The translations under genes were made by a program, and so were the position numbers. 47,531 nt of DNA from Prevotella pallens ATCC 700821. GTDB lineage: Bacteria; Bacteroidota; Bacteroidia; Bacteroidales; Bacteroidaceae. The stretch spans positions 1,773,355-1,820,885 of the forward strand of contig NZ_GL982513.1 of the NCBI RefSeq assembly GCF_000220255.1. The letters are read 5' to 3'. The stretch's first letter is position 1. Every line of letters begins with the position of its first letter. Shown here in pieces: positions 35,601-42,533 of this stretch. The notes under the pieces were generated by a model, which was not told where the DNA came from, did no database searches, and saw only the letters and a program-made list of their open reading frames with translations.

Positions 35601-35906
35601 ACTGGTGGCACCTCTAACTACCTAACAGAGAATGGCATAGATAACACATTAGTATATTGGCCATCAGACGAAGGAAAACAACCACAGGCATTAGACCTTC
35701 TACACGAAAAGAAGATTGATATGGTGGTAAACATTCCGAAAGATCTTACACCACGAGAGCTTACTAACGGCTACAAAATTAGACGTGCTTCCATCGACCT
35801 TAATATACCGTTGCTTACAAACAGCCGACTTGCAAGTGCATTTATTGCAGCCTTCTGCAATGTTAAGTTAAACGATATTGACATTAAGGCTTGGGGAGAA
35901 TATTAA
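32682..35906 (+). CDS. carB: Carbamoyl-phosphate synthase large subunit
   Basis: 1074 residues, full length. Two homologous halves each with preATP-grasp and ATP-grasp domains; their openings are LLLGSGALKIGEAGEFDYSG (about 10-29) and IVLGSGAYRIGSSVEFDW (about 560-577). A C-terminal allosteric MGS domain (about 935-1074) holds LFATGGTSNYLTENG. The first half phosphorylates bicarbonate, the second carbamate. The stop is followed after 24 bases by a terminator, closing the glmS-to-carB block. Confidence 0.98.
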   Translation: MKDESIKKVLLLGSGALKIGEAGEFDYSGSQALKALREEGVSTVLINPNIATVQTSEGVADQIYFLPIQPYFVERVIQKERPDGILLAFGGQTALNCGVELDRLGILEKYNVKVLGTPVKAIMNTEDRELFVQQLDEIDIKTIKSEACETVEQARKAATTLGYPVIIRAAYALGGLGSGFADNEEELDKICEKAFSFSPQVLVEKSLKGWKEIEYEVVRDQYDNCITVCNMENFDPLGIHTGESIVIAPSQTLTNSEYHKLRKLAIKIVRHIGIVGECNVQYAFDPKSEDYRVIEVNARLSRSSALASKATGYPLAFVAAKLGMGYGLFELKNSVTKTTSAFFEPALDYVVCKIPRWDLSKFRGVDKELGSSMKSVGEVMAIGRNFEEAIQKGLRMIGQGMHGFVENKELEIKDIEAALREPTDKRIFVISKAMHKGYTVDQIHELTKIDHWFLYKLKHIIDVDEQLKNCNINTLDKTLLRTAKIYGFTDFQIARAVGLEDEVDNMHKAVLVVRQLRKSYGILPVVKQIDTLAAEYPAQTNYLYVTYSGVDSDIKFETDRKSVIVLGSGAYRIGSSVEFDWCGVQALNTIRKQGYRSIMINYNPETVSTDYDMCDRLYFDELTFERVMDIIDLETPHGVIVSTGGQIPNNLAVYLDAENVNILGTKAKDIDNAEDRAKFSAMLNDIGVNQPEWRALTSMADIQEFVDRVGFPVLVRPSYVLSGAAMNVCSNNDELERFLKLAANVSEDHPVVVSKFIEHAKEIEMDAVARNGEIMAYAISEHIEFAGVHSGDATIQFPPQKLYVETVRRVKRISRQIAKALHINGPFNIQFMARDNDILVIECNLRASRSFPFVSKVLKLNFIDLATKIMLGIPVEKPSKNLFDLDYVGIKASQFSFNRLQKADPVLGVDMSSTGEVGCIGEDTYTALLKSMLSVGQRIPAKNILLSTGGAKQKAEMLDAAKILKDHGYNLFATGGTSNYLTENGIDNTLVYWPSDEGKQPQALDLLHEKKIDMVVNIPKDLTPRELTNGYKIRRASIDLNIPLLTNSRLASAFIAAFCNVKLNDIDIKAWGEY

Positions 35907-35929
35907 ATTACAAATCCATACCATTAATC

Positions 35930-35969
35930 AAAGACCTATACGATTATTGTTTTCGTGTAGGTCTTTATT
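35930..35969 (+). terminator. Terminator after carB
   Basis: AAAGACCTATACGA pairs with TCGTGTAGGTCTTT (one G-T pair) and is followed by ATTG; T-run short but stem strong. Confidence 0.8.
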
Positions 35970-36356
35970 GTATACAAATGATATTGAATACTAAAATTAA
36001 TATAAGTTTTAACCCAAATCCGTCATTAGAGCCTAAACATACTTTGTTTTATTATCAGGTAGATTATCTGTCTTTGCAACGTATGTGTAGCGGGCTACAT
36101 CAAGTTACAAAGACAAACAAGATGCCAATAAGAAAGTAAAAGATGTTAGGAGACAATATCATAGTAATAAAAACTATACCTATTGCCGTCTAATGACTAA
36201 TTTGGGTTTAACGACTAATCTATATTAAACTAGCTTCAATTATTAGTATTCGCCATCATCATAAGTAGGATAATTATAAGTAATGCCTACTGTTTACTCA
36301 CAAGAAAATATTGCAGAGGACTCGAAAAGTCTCTCAATTATAGTTATTCTTGTTTC
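35970..36356. other. Intergenic stretch, no gene seen
   Basis: No convincing gene. A plus-strand open frame runs from the carB end to 36139 but has no family likeness or promoter. A TGTCTTTGCA at 36070 looks like a weak -7 box with nothing clear behind it. Confidence 0.4.
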
Positions 36357-36466
36357 AGATATCTATCACGTTTATTTCAGATATCTATCACGTTTATTTC
36401 AGATATCTATCAGCTACGTCTTAGATATCTATCTGTTATAAATTAGATATCAATTATCTCTAATAT
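36357..36466. repeat. Five tandem 22-bp units (AGATATCT core)
   Basis: The palindrome AGATATCT begins at 36357, 36379, 36401 and 36423, and AGATATCA at 36445: four steps of exactly 22 bases. The first three units are nearly identical (TATCACGTTTATTTC between cores); the last two have drifted but keep the step. It ends about 70 bases before the promoter of the next gene. Confidence 0.92.
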
Positions 36467-36535
36467 AGCTACCTCAGATAAGAAGAATATAAATAAAACA
36501 GACTTAGCTAAAATAGCAGTTTAAGTTAGAAACAT

Positions 36536-36566
36536 TTTGTACATTCAGACGTTTTGTATACCTTTG
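36536..36566 (+). promoter_or_regulatory. Promoter of the secreted-protein gene at 36678
   Basis: -33 TTTG at 36536-36539, 19-base gap, -7 TACCTTTG at 36559-36566. The leader is about 105 bases. Confidence 0.8.
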
Positions 36567-36677
36567 TAACAATAAAAAATAACTAATTATAGGCATTTTA
36601 GAACGTGTCTATAAACAAATAGACCGCAAGGTTTACAGAATATCTGAAGAATAATTTTATTAATAAACTTTTTATAT

Positions 36678-37439
36678 ATGAGGAAACTATTACTTTTAGC
36701 ACTTGCCATTAATTTTGGCTTAAGTATGAATGCACAAGAGGCATTACTTTCTAATCGTCCTGATGGACTTGTTAAAGTTTACGACCGTTCTGGAAAGGGA
36801 ATTAAACTACAACAGGCTGACGACGGATCTCTTGAAATGACAACACTCAATCTATCTGAAGCAACTGATTTTGAGGTTGTTTTTATGGCTGATAACAAAA
36901 CTGTTTATGTTAAGAATCCTATAGTCGCCTTACCCGAAACATTTGCAGATGTAACCAATCGCTGGGTTAAAGGAAGCATAAAAGGAAATAAAATCACTAT
37001 TCCACACAAATCATTAATTTTTTCTACTCAAACAGATCAAGGCGAGAACGTATCCATTTATATGGGATACTATGGAATAGACAATAATCAGGCTGTTCCT
37101 ATGAATCCTTCTGTAGATATTACCTATACAATGAACGAAGACCAGATAACACTCGATGCTCCTAAAAACGATAAGACATACGTTCTTTCGTGTATAGCTG
37201 CAGACGATTCTTGGTTTAGAATGAGCGAATATACAGGAGCTATTTACACCCTAAATAAAGAAAAAACAGCGAATAATATAAACATTATAAATAAGGAGAA
37301 TAAACTTGAAGTGGCAGAAGAAACATACTATGATATTTCTGGTCGCAAACGCACTAAACCTAACGAAGGTATTGCTATTAAACAAACTAAATTCAAGAAT
37401 GGTACTCAGAAATCAGAAAAGTTCATCATAAATAAATAA
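36678..37439 (+). CDS. Secreted protein with sorting-like C-terminal domain
   Basis: 253 residues: signal peptide (MRKLLLLALAINFGLSMNAQ), a beta-rich middle part (about 25-190), and a C-terminal 40 residues that read TYYDISGRKRTKPNEGIAIK and end SEKFIINK. The pattern of Asp-x-x-Gly-Arg, then Gly-Ile, then a basic end resembles C-terminal domains of type IX secretion cargo and related Prevotella surface proteins. Function of the main domain is unknown. Own promoter and terminator. Confidence 0.72.
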   Translation: MRKLLLLALAINFGLSMNAQEALLSNRPDGLVKVYDRSGKGIKLQQADDGSLEMTTLNLSEATDFEVVFMADNKTVYVKNPIVALPETFADVTNRWVKGSIKGNKITIPHKSLIFSTQTDQGENVSIYMGYYGIDNNQAVPMNPSVDITYTMNEDQITLDAPKNDKTYVLSCIAADDSWFRMSEYTGAIYTLNKEKTANNINIINKENKLEVAEETYYDISGRKRTKPNEGIAIKQTKFKNGTQKSEKFIINK

Positions 37440-37440
37440 A

Positions 37441-37478
37441 AAAACCGCTGGACTCTAAGAGTCCAGCGGGATTTCTTT
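37441..37478. terminator. Two-way terminator between convergent genes
   Basis: Perfect 11-base stem CCGCTGGACTC/GAGTCCAGCGG with a TAA loop, A-run before and TTTCTTT after. Confidence 0.92.
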
Positions 37479-37496
37479 AATAGCTAAGTAACTTGA

Positions 37497-37694
37497 TTAC
37501 TTATTAACGTGTGTTGAATCAGTATGAGTGCCTACTGCAGGTGAATCAACCTTGTTTGTATCTTGCTTTGTTGTATCAACTTTTGTTGTATCAACTTTTG
37601 AAGAATCTGCTGTACCAGCAGGTTTACCTTTACCATTGCAAGATGTCAAAGAGATAGCTGCACAAGCTACTGCTACAAATAATAACTTTTTCAT
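37497..37694 (-). CDS. Small repeat-rich lipoprotein
   Basis: 65 residues. A lipobox (MKKLLFVAVACAAISLTSCN, Leu-Thr-Ser-Cys) is followed by a mature part of only 46 residues, low in complexity: Lys-Val-Asp-Thr-Thr repeats (KVDTTKVDTTKQDTNKVDS), then a His/Thr tail. The repeats come from 15-base DNA units. No enzyme fold is likely; it may be a charged spacer at the outer membrane. Its own promoter and shared terminator support a true gene. Confidence 0.82.
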   Translation of the reverse strand: MKKLLFVAVACAAISLTSCNGKGKPAGTADSSKVDTTKVDTTKQDTNKVDSPAVGTHTDSTHVNK

Positions 37695-37742
37695 TTTCTT
37701 TGCTTTTTAATCTGTAAAACGATCATTAATTTCTTAAAACGA

Positions 37743-37752
37743 TGCAAAGGTA
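37743..37752 (-). promoter_or_regulatory. -7 box of the small lipoprotein gene
   Basis: Minus strand TACCTTTGCA, 49 bases before the ATG. Directly upstream are three A-tracts of 8-9 bases (37757-37765, 37777-37784, 37789-37797) that may act as an UP-like element. No TTTG at -33. Confidence 0.65.
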
Positions 37753-37797
37753 GATATTTTTTTTTAATAGCCATACTTTTTTTTATACTTTTTTTTT

Positions 37798-37997
37798 ATT
37801 TTTCTGAAGCACTTCTATATATCACTGATTATTAAGCATTTATAATATGGTTATTGCTGTTAAATATTATTAAAGCATTTTTATTCTCGCCATAAAACTA
37901 TGTACATCAAGTATATATGCTGATAAACAGTAAACATTTATTCGGTGTGTATATATAGAGAAATAAGGTTCGTGAAGTATCTTCGTTCGTATATAAT
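37798..37997. other. Intergenic stretch, no gene seen
   Basis: AT-rich DNA between the A-tracts and the array at 38000. No frame, RNA or promoter recognised. Confidence 0.35.
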
Positions 37998-38165
37998 ATA
38001 TAAGGTAGCAGATATAATACATATAAGGTAATAGCTATTATATATAAGGTAGCAGATATAATACATATAAGGTAATAGCTATTATATATAAGGTAGCAGA
38101 TATAATACATATAAGGTAATAGCTATTATATATAAGGTAGTAGTTATAATATATAAGGTAGTAGT
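37998..38165. repeat. Eight-copy TATAAGGTA array, 44-bp double period
   Basis: AAGGTA begins at 38002, 38025, 38046, 38069, 38090, 38113, 38134 and 38155: steps 23, 21, 23, 21, 23, 21, 21, a mean of 21.9. Two alternating unit types (GTAGCAGATATAATAC and GTAATAGCTATTAT) make three near-perfect 44-bp copies. Confidence 0.92.
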
Positions 38166-38224
38166 GAACGAACGGACGGCGACTCAAATTTGTTTGTGAA
38201 GTGTTGTGGTTCGTATGCAGAATG

Positions 38225-38268
38225 GAGACTATTTATTTTAAATTAAGAGACTATTTATTCTAAATTAG
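38225..38268. repeat. Two tandem 22-bp units
   Basis: GAGACTATTTATTTTAAATT (+AA) at 38225-38246 is repeated at 38247-38268 with two changes. It is only 60 bases after the 44-bp array but unrelated in sequence. Confidence 0.8.
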
Positions 38269-38511
38269 TTGTTAGAGCTCTGTAGATTTCGTTTCATTAT
38301 TAGACTGATTAATTGACTTTATAACGTAGATGCAATGTATTACGGTTGGTTAAAAAGGATAACACTATACTTGCAATAAAATAAAGAATAACAGAAATTA
38401 ATAGTACAAACAATACATAATGGTATTATGGTTTAATGATTCGATTGAGATTTATTACGAGGGGTGGGCGAAGATGGGTTAATATAATGATAGAAGCAGA
38501 AAAATATTTAT

Positions 38512-38521
38512 TACTTTTGCA
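38512..38521 (+). promoter_or_regulatory. -7 box of comEC
   Basis: TACTTTTGCA, 28 bases before the ATG at 38550. It lies downstream of the longest possible start, which is thereby excluded. -33 element weak. The DNA from 38269 to here shows nothing else. Confidence 0.65.
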
Positions 38522-38549
38522 AACGAAACAAAAAATAACTACCTATACT

Positions 38550-40103
38550 ATGAAACAAGGTATTGCCAACGACATTAATCCTTTGGTGAAAGTTGCTACA
38601 GCGTTAATTATTGGTATGGTTCTGGGGCGATTTGCTTTAACCATTATACCAATATGGAGTTGGCTTGCAATGGCTATGCTGTGTTTAGTGGTTATTTTTC
38701 TTAGTAGGAATAGACGAATATTTAACAGCTGCGCATTGCTTCTTGCTGTGGCTTCAATTGGTGGATGGCTGATGGCAAACACAGAAATGGAGATGCAGAA
38801 GTTTATTCCTACAAAGCTTTTGCGCTACAATGCGGTATTGCTGACCGAACCTGTGCGACACGGGAAAGTTATACAAACCGAATTGGCTATTCAAACGACT
38901 GATGCCCCTATGAAAATTAAGGCTGCTATATTATGCGATACTGTTTCTGAAAACTATAAACGGTTACACGTAGGAGATGGTATCACTGCCTTCTCTGAGT
39001 TGGAAAAGCCCGTAAACTTCTGCGATACAGACTTTGACTATGCTCGTTGGTTACATTTGCACGGTATTAGTGCAGAAACTTTTATTTTCTATAGGAATTG
39101 GAAAAAGACTGCAGTAAATCTTTCGTTCCTTAGCATTGTAGACCGAACATTGATTGAACTAAAACGAGCAAAACAACAATGGTTACGAACTTATGCACGT
39201 GTAGGACTCGAAGAACAGACTGCTGCTGTTACTATTGCGATGACTTTGGGTAACAAGCAACTTATATCGAAAGACGTAAAAGACGATTATTCCGTCTCGG
39301 GGGCAAGTCATATCTTAGCTCTGTCGGGGTTGCATCTTGGTATTATCTATGTTATCTTTCTTTTCGGATTCAATCTTTGTAAAGGCATTCCCTACTTAAA
39401 TGTTCTTGTGCGATATCACATTAGCGATTTGTTGGTGCTACTGCTTATCTGGCTGTATGCGTTGTTGGTTGATTTCTCCCCATCAGTATTGCGGTCGGCA
39501 ACAATGATAACTGTGTACAGTGTTGTTAGATTACTGAATAGAGACCGTTCTTCGCTCAACACATTGGCGCTTACGGCTATTATTCTATTGGTGCTACACC
39601 CACAGAACTTATGGGACGTAGGCTTCCAATTGTCGTTTATGGCTGTGCTTTCCATTATTCTCTTCGCACCCACACTTTATGGATTATTCTCGTACGAACA
39701 ACTTCAGCACCATTGGCTGTTGCGTTGGATATGGACACTTATTACGGTTTCGGTAGCGGCACAATTGGGTACTGCACCATTGGTGGCTTACTACTTCGGA
39801 CGATTTAGTTGCTACTTCCTACTTTCCAACTTCATTGTAATTCCTTGTGCTACTATTATTCTCTACACCACAGTTCTGTTGTTTGTATGCTTTTTTATGC
39901 CAGTTGTGCAACTATTTATAGGAAAAGCATTGCAAACAATAGTTGGTGCTATGAACACTGCCCTACATAGCATAGCCCATTTGCCAGGTGCAAGCATAGA
40001 AGAGCTACACCCCAGCATATTGCAGCTGTTTTTTTGCTATATTCTTCTGCTTTGTGCGTACTGCTTAACCACTTTTTTCAGCAAACAAGCTGACTTGCAA
40101 TAA
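38550..40103 (+). CDS. comEC: ComEC/Rec2-family DNA uptake channel protein
   Basis: 517 residues from the ATG chosen on promoter position. N-terminal membrane pair and DUF4131-like region (about 1-180), then the Competence domain (about 200-480) with about eight membrane segments, including SGASHILALSGLHLGIIYVI, the best-known motif of the family. It moves single-stranded DNA through the inner membrane during transformation. The C-terminal metallo-beta-lactamase domain of longer ComEC proteins is absent, as often in this phylum. truA starts 24 bases later from its own -7 box. Confidence 0.9.
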   Translation: MKQGIANDINPLVKVATALIIGMVLGRFALTIIPIWSWLAMAMLCLVVIFLSRNRRIFNSCALLLAVASIGGWLMANTEMEMQKFIPTKLLRYNAVLLTEPVRHGKVIQTELAIQTTDAPMKIKAAILCDTVSENYKRLHVGDGITAFSELEKPVNFCDTDFDYARWLHLHGISAETFIFYRNWKKTAVNLSFLSIVDRTLIELKRAKQQWLRTYARVGLEEQTAAVTIAMTLGNKQLISKDVKDDYSVSGASHILALSGLHLGIIYVIFLFGFNLCKGIPYLNVLVRYHISDLLVLLLIWLYALLVDFSPSVLRSATMITVYSVVRLLNRDRSSLNTLALTAIILLVLHPQNLWDVGFQLSFMAVLSIILFAPTLYGLFSYEQLQHHWLLRWIWTLITVSVAAQLGTAPLVAYYFGRFSCYFLLSNFIVIPCATIILYTTVLLFVCFFMPVVQLFIGKALQTIVGAMNTALHSIAHLPGASIEELHPSILQLFFCYILLLCAYCLTTFFSKQADLQ

Positions 40104-40110
40104 ATTTACG

Positions 40111-40120
40111 TACCTTTGCA
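40111..40120 (+). promoter_or_regulatory. -7 box of truA
   Basis: TACCTTTGCA right after the comEC stop. TTTG ends 10 bases before the ATG at 40128, so the message would have a leader of only a few bases. Confidence 0.6.
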
Positions 40121-40127
40121 ACCACTT

Positions 40128-40904
40128 ATGCAAAGGTATTTCATACAATTCTCGTACGATGGCACTAATTATCACGGTTGGCAAATTCAACCTAACGGAA
40201 TAACGGTGCAAGAAGTTTTAGAAAAAGCTTTATCTACATTATTACGCACTAAAATAAGTGTTATAGGTGCTGGACGAACCGACTCTGGAGTGCACGCACG
40301 CACAATGGTTGCTCATTTCGACTTTACAGAAAACAGCATAGATTGCAAGCAACTCTGTTATAAACTAAACCGCATATTGCCGCGCGATGTTGCTGTAACG
40401 GCAGCCTATCCAGTAAACAACGAATTGCATGCACGCTTTTCTGCCACATCGCGCACGTATCACTATTATATGCACCATGCCAGAAACCCATTCCAAAAAG
40501 CATACTCGTGCGAAATGCCTTACGCCTTAAACTACAACCAAATGAACGAGGCTGCAAGTTATCTTATTGGCGAACGCAACTTTAAATGCTTTTGTAAGGC
40601 TGGAGGCGACAACAAAACAACCATCTGCAACCTAACCGAAGCACAATGGGTGCGTTGCAATACCGAACTTTCCATTTACGACAATACAGCCGAAACCGAG
40701 AGTTGGTGCTTTGTTATTACTGCCAACCGATTTCTTCGCAATATGGTTCGAGCAGTTGTAGGCACGCTGGTAGAAGTGGGACGTGGCAGACTATCGATTG
40801 ACGACTTCTGCAAAATAGTAGACACAGGCACACGTAGCGATGCTGGCGAAAGTATGCCAGGCAACGCATTGTTTCTTTGGAACATAGAGTATCCATCTCT
40901 ATAG
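40128..40904 (+). CDS. truA: tRNA pseudouridine synthase A
   Basis: Converts uridines 38-40 of the anticodon arm to pseudouridine (EC 5.4.99.12). 258 residues; FSYDGTNYHGWQIQPNG near the start, catalytic Asp in GAGRTDSGVHARTMVAHFDF (about 48-66), and FLRNMVRAVVGTLVEVGRG near 205. I start at the ATG at 40128, because the TTG at 40116 is part of the -7 box. Confidence 0.96.
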   Translation: MQRYFIQFSYDGTNYHGWQIQPNGITVQEVLEKALSTLLRTKISVIGAGRTDSGVHARTMVAHFDFTENSIDCKQLCYKLNRILPRDVAVTAAYPVNNELHARFSATSRTYHYYMHHARNPFQKAYSCEMPYALNYNQMNEAASYLIGERNFKCFCKAGGDNKTTICNLTEAQWVRCNTELSIYDNTAETESWCFVITANRFLRNMVRAVVGTLVEVGRGRLSIDDFCKIVDTGTRSDAGESMPGNALFLWNIEYPSL

Positions 40905-40962
40905 CTATCACAGCCTAACTCTTAATAGTTAGAGCATGCACACACGCTGTGCAGTGCCAATG

Positions 40963-40992
40963 CTTACACTCTACATTTACGTAGAGTGTAAG
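40963..40992. repeat. Perfect 12-bp inverted repeat
   Basis: CTTACACTCTAC and GTAGAGTGTAAG around ATTTAC, 58 bases after truA. Possible terminator stem but without a T-run; the TTAC/GTAA content recalls the array at 41071. Confidence 0.6.
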
Positions 40993-41070
40993 TAGCAATT
41001 TTCTCACGCATCTTATTACAATTATATGCGCATACCACATCAACGATACAATGATGATATGGTTTTATTT

Positions 41071-41136
41071 ACACGTAAGTAAAACTTTATTTACATGTAA
41101 GTAAAACTTTACTTACGTGTAAATAATAACATAACT
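41071..41136. repeat. Three 22-bp units with TTACNYGTAA palindromes
   Basis: Units start at 41071, 41093 and 41115 with ACACGTAAGTAAAAC, ACATGTAAGTAAAAC and ACGTGTAAATAATAAC. Each holds a TTAC-GTAA palindrome, and unit three is close to the reverse complement of unit one. Confidence 0.85.
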
Positions 41137-41398
41137 CGCCTATGAAAAAGTTGCGAAACTATATAAGAAACGAAAGAACACTATGAAAGAATTATCGCAC
41201 ATTCGCACTATCGCGCCTCGCCATACACACATTTAACAAGCTATACCCTAAAGCGCATTATAAACTTGTTAGACTGTTAAACCCATAAACACAAAGCCAT
41301 AAAGAGCCAATAAATGCCATATAAATAGTATCTAACGCAGAAACAAACAGCTCCCATTCCTATTTACACCTTATTATATATAGCATACAAGAACGAAA
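41137..41398. other. Intergenic stretch, no gene seen
   Basis: No gene recognised between the 22-bp array and the fabD promoter. A loose inverted repeat AACAAG/CTTGTT spans 41235-41270. Confidence 0.35.
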
Positions 41399-41432
41399 TT
41401 TGTGTGTTTCATATTATTGTTGTACTTTTGCA
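41399..41432 (+). promoter_or_regulatory. Promoter of fabD
   Basis: -33 TTTG at 41399-41402, 20-base gap, -7 TACTTTTG at 41423-41430; 29 bases before the ATG. Confidence 0.85.
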
Positions 41433-41459
41433 GCGTAACAATTTAATTAAAACAAAAAA

Positions 41460-42359
41460 ATGAAAGCATTTGTATTCCCAGGACAGGGCTCACAGTTCGT
41501 AGGTATGGGCAAAGACATCTACGACAACGAACAATTAGCAAAAGAACTTTTCGATAAAGCTGACGAGATTTTAGGCTTCAAAATAACCGATATAATGTTT
41601 GCAGGAACAGACGAACAACTGAAGCAAACCAACGTAACACAACCAGCAGTGTTTCTCCACAGTGTTATCTCAGCACTCTGTTTGGGCAGCGAGTTTAAGC
41701 CCGATATGGTAGCGGGCCACTCTCTTGGCGAATTTTCAGCATTAGTAGCAGCAGGTGCACTATCGTTCGAAGATGGTTTAAAACTTGTTGCCTTACGTGC
41801 TAACAGCATGCAGAAAGCTTGCGAACAAAATCCAGGAACAATGGCAGCCATTATAGGCGTAGCCGACGAAAAAGTGGTTGAAATTTGCAAACAAGTTACC
41901 GATGGTGGTAAAATGGTTGTTGCAGCCAACTTTAACTGTCCTGGTCAGTTAGTAATATCAGGTTCAAAAGAAGGTATCGACGAAGCTTGTGCCTTGCTAA
42001 AAGAGGCTGGTGCTAAACGCGCATTGCCTTTAAAAGTGGGTGGAGCCTTCCATTCGCCATTTATGCAACCAGCAAAAGACGAATTACAAGCTGGCATTGA
42101 AGCCACCAATATAACATCGCCAAAATGCCCAGTTTATCAGAATGTAGACGGAAAGCCACACACCGATGCTGCCGAAATTAAGGCAAACCTTATAGCACAA
42201 CTTACATCAAGTGTTCGTTGGACCGAAAGCGTACAAAATATGATAGCCGATGGAGCAACCGAATTTATAGAATGCGGTCCAGGTAAAGCACTTCAGGGTA
42301 TGATTGGCAGAATAGACAAAAATGTAGATGCACACGGATTACTGCTACACAGAATGTAA
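41460..42359 (+). CDS. fabD: Malonyl-CoA:ACP transacylase
   Basis: Moves malonyl from CoA to acyl carrier protein for fatty acid synthesis (EC 2.3.1.39). 299 residues. Gln of FPGQGSQFVGMG at the start, the nucleophile Ser in VAGHSLGEFSALVAAG (about 87-102), and His in VGGAFHSPFM (about 195-204) complete the active site. Cytoplasmic. The terminator-like hairpin after the stop suggests it is monocistronic. Confidence 0.97.
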   Translation: MKAFVFPGQGSQFVGMGKDIYDNEQLAKELFDKADEILGFKITDIMFAGTDEQLKQTNVTQPAVFLHSVISALCLGSEFKPDMVAGHSLGEFSALVAAGALSFEDGLKLVALRANSMQKACEQNPGTMAAIIGVADEKVVEICKQVTDGGKMVVAANFNCPGQLVISGSKEGIDEACALLKEAGAKRALPLKVGGAFHSPFMQPAKDELQAGIEATNITSPKCPVYQNVDGKPHTDAAEIKANLIAQLTSSVRWTESVQNMIADGATEFIECGPGKALQGMIGRIDKNVDAHGLLLHRM

Positions 42360-42368
42360 TCGATATTT

Positions 42369-42392
42369 GGTTGTAGCGTTTGCTTCGCAACC
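42369..42392 (+). terminator. Possible terminator after fabD
   Basis: GGTT-GCG pairs with CGC-AACC with a small bulge, loop TTTGCTT. No T-run, so weak. Confidence 0.4.
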
Positions 42393-42408
42393 TCAATAAT
42401 ACCTATGT

Positions 42409-42503
42409 AGGGACACAAGCCCCTGTATATCCATTTACACAACTCGCAAATAGTTGGTAAACCCAATAAAGCGAACATTAGGATTACAGGGCATTGTGTC
42501 TCT
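42409..42503. repeat. Imperfect 19-bp inverted repeat, possible small mobile-element remnant
   Basis: AGGGACACAAGCCCCTGTA at 42409-42427 and, inverted at 42485-42503, AGAGACACAATGCCCTGTA: 17 of 19 match, 57 bases apart. The middle carries no gene. It fills the gap between fabD and the GH13 gene. Confidence 0.6.
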
Positions 42504-42533
42504 TTTTGTTTCACCAGATATAAGCTATAAGTA

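Noticed and set aside
35891..36139. 82-codon frame after carB
   Set aside because: It crosses the carB terminator and lacks family likeness or a promoter.
37907..38110. 67-codon minus-strand frame with repeated YIC/LYNSYYL-like peptides
   Set aside because: It is the translation of the 44-bp DNA array and has no promoter or family likeness.
40116..40127. TTG start for truA
   Set aside because: The TTG is part of the -7 box TACCTTTG; the ATG at 40128 fits the family start.
14481..41136. CRISPR array for the 21-22-bp repeats
   Set aside because: Units are contiguous with no spacers of unique sequence, and no cas gene is present.
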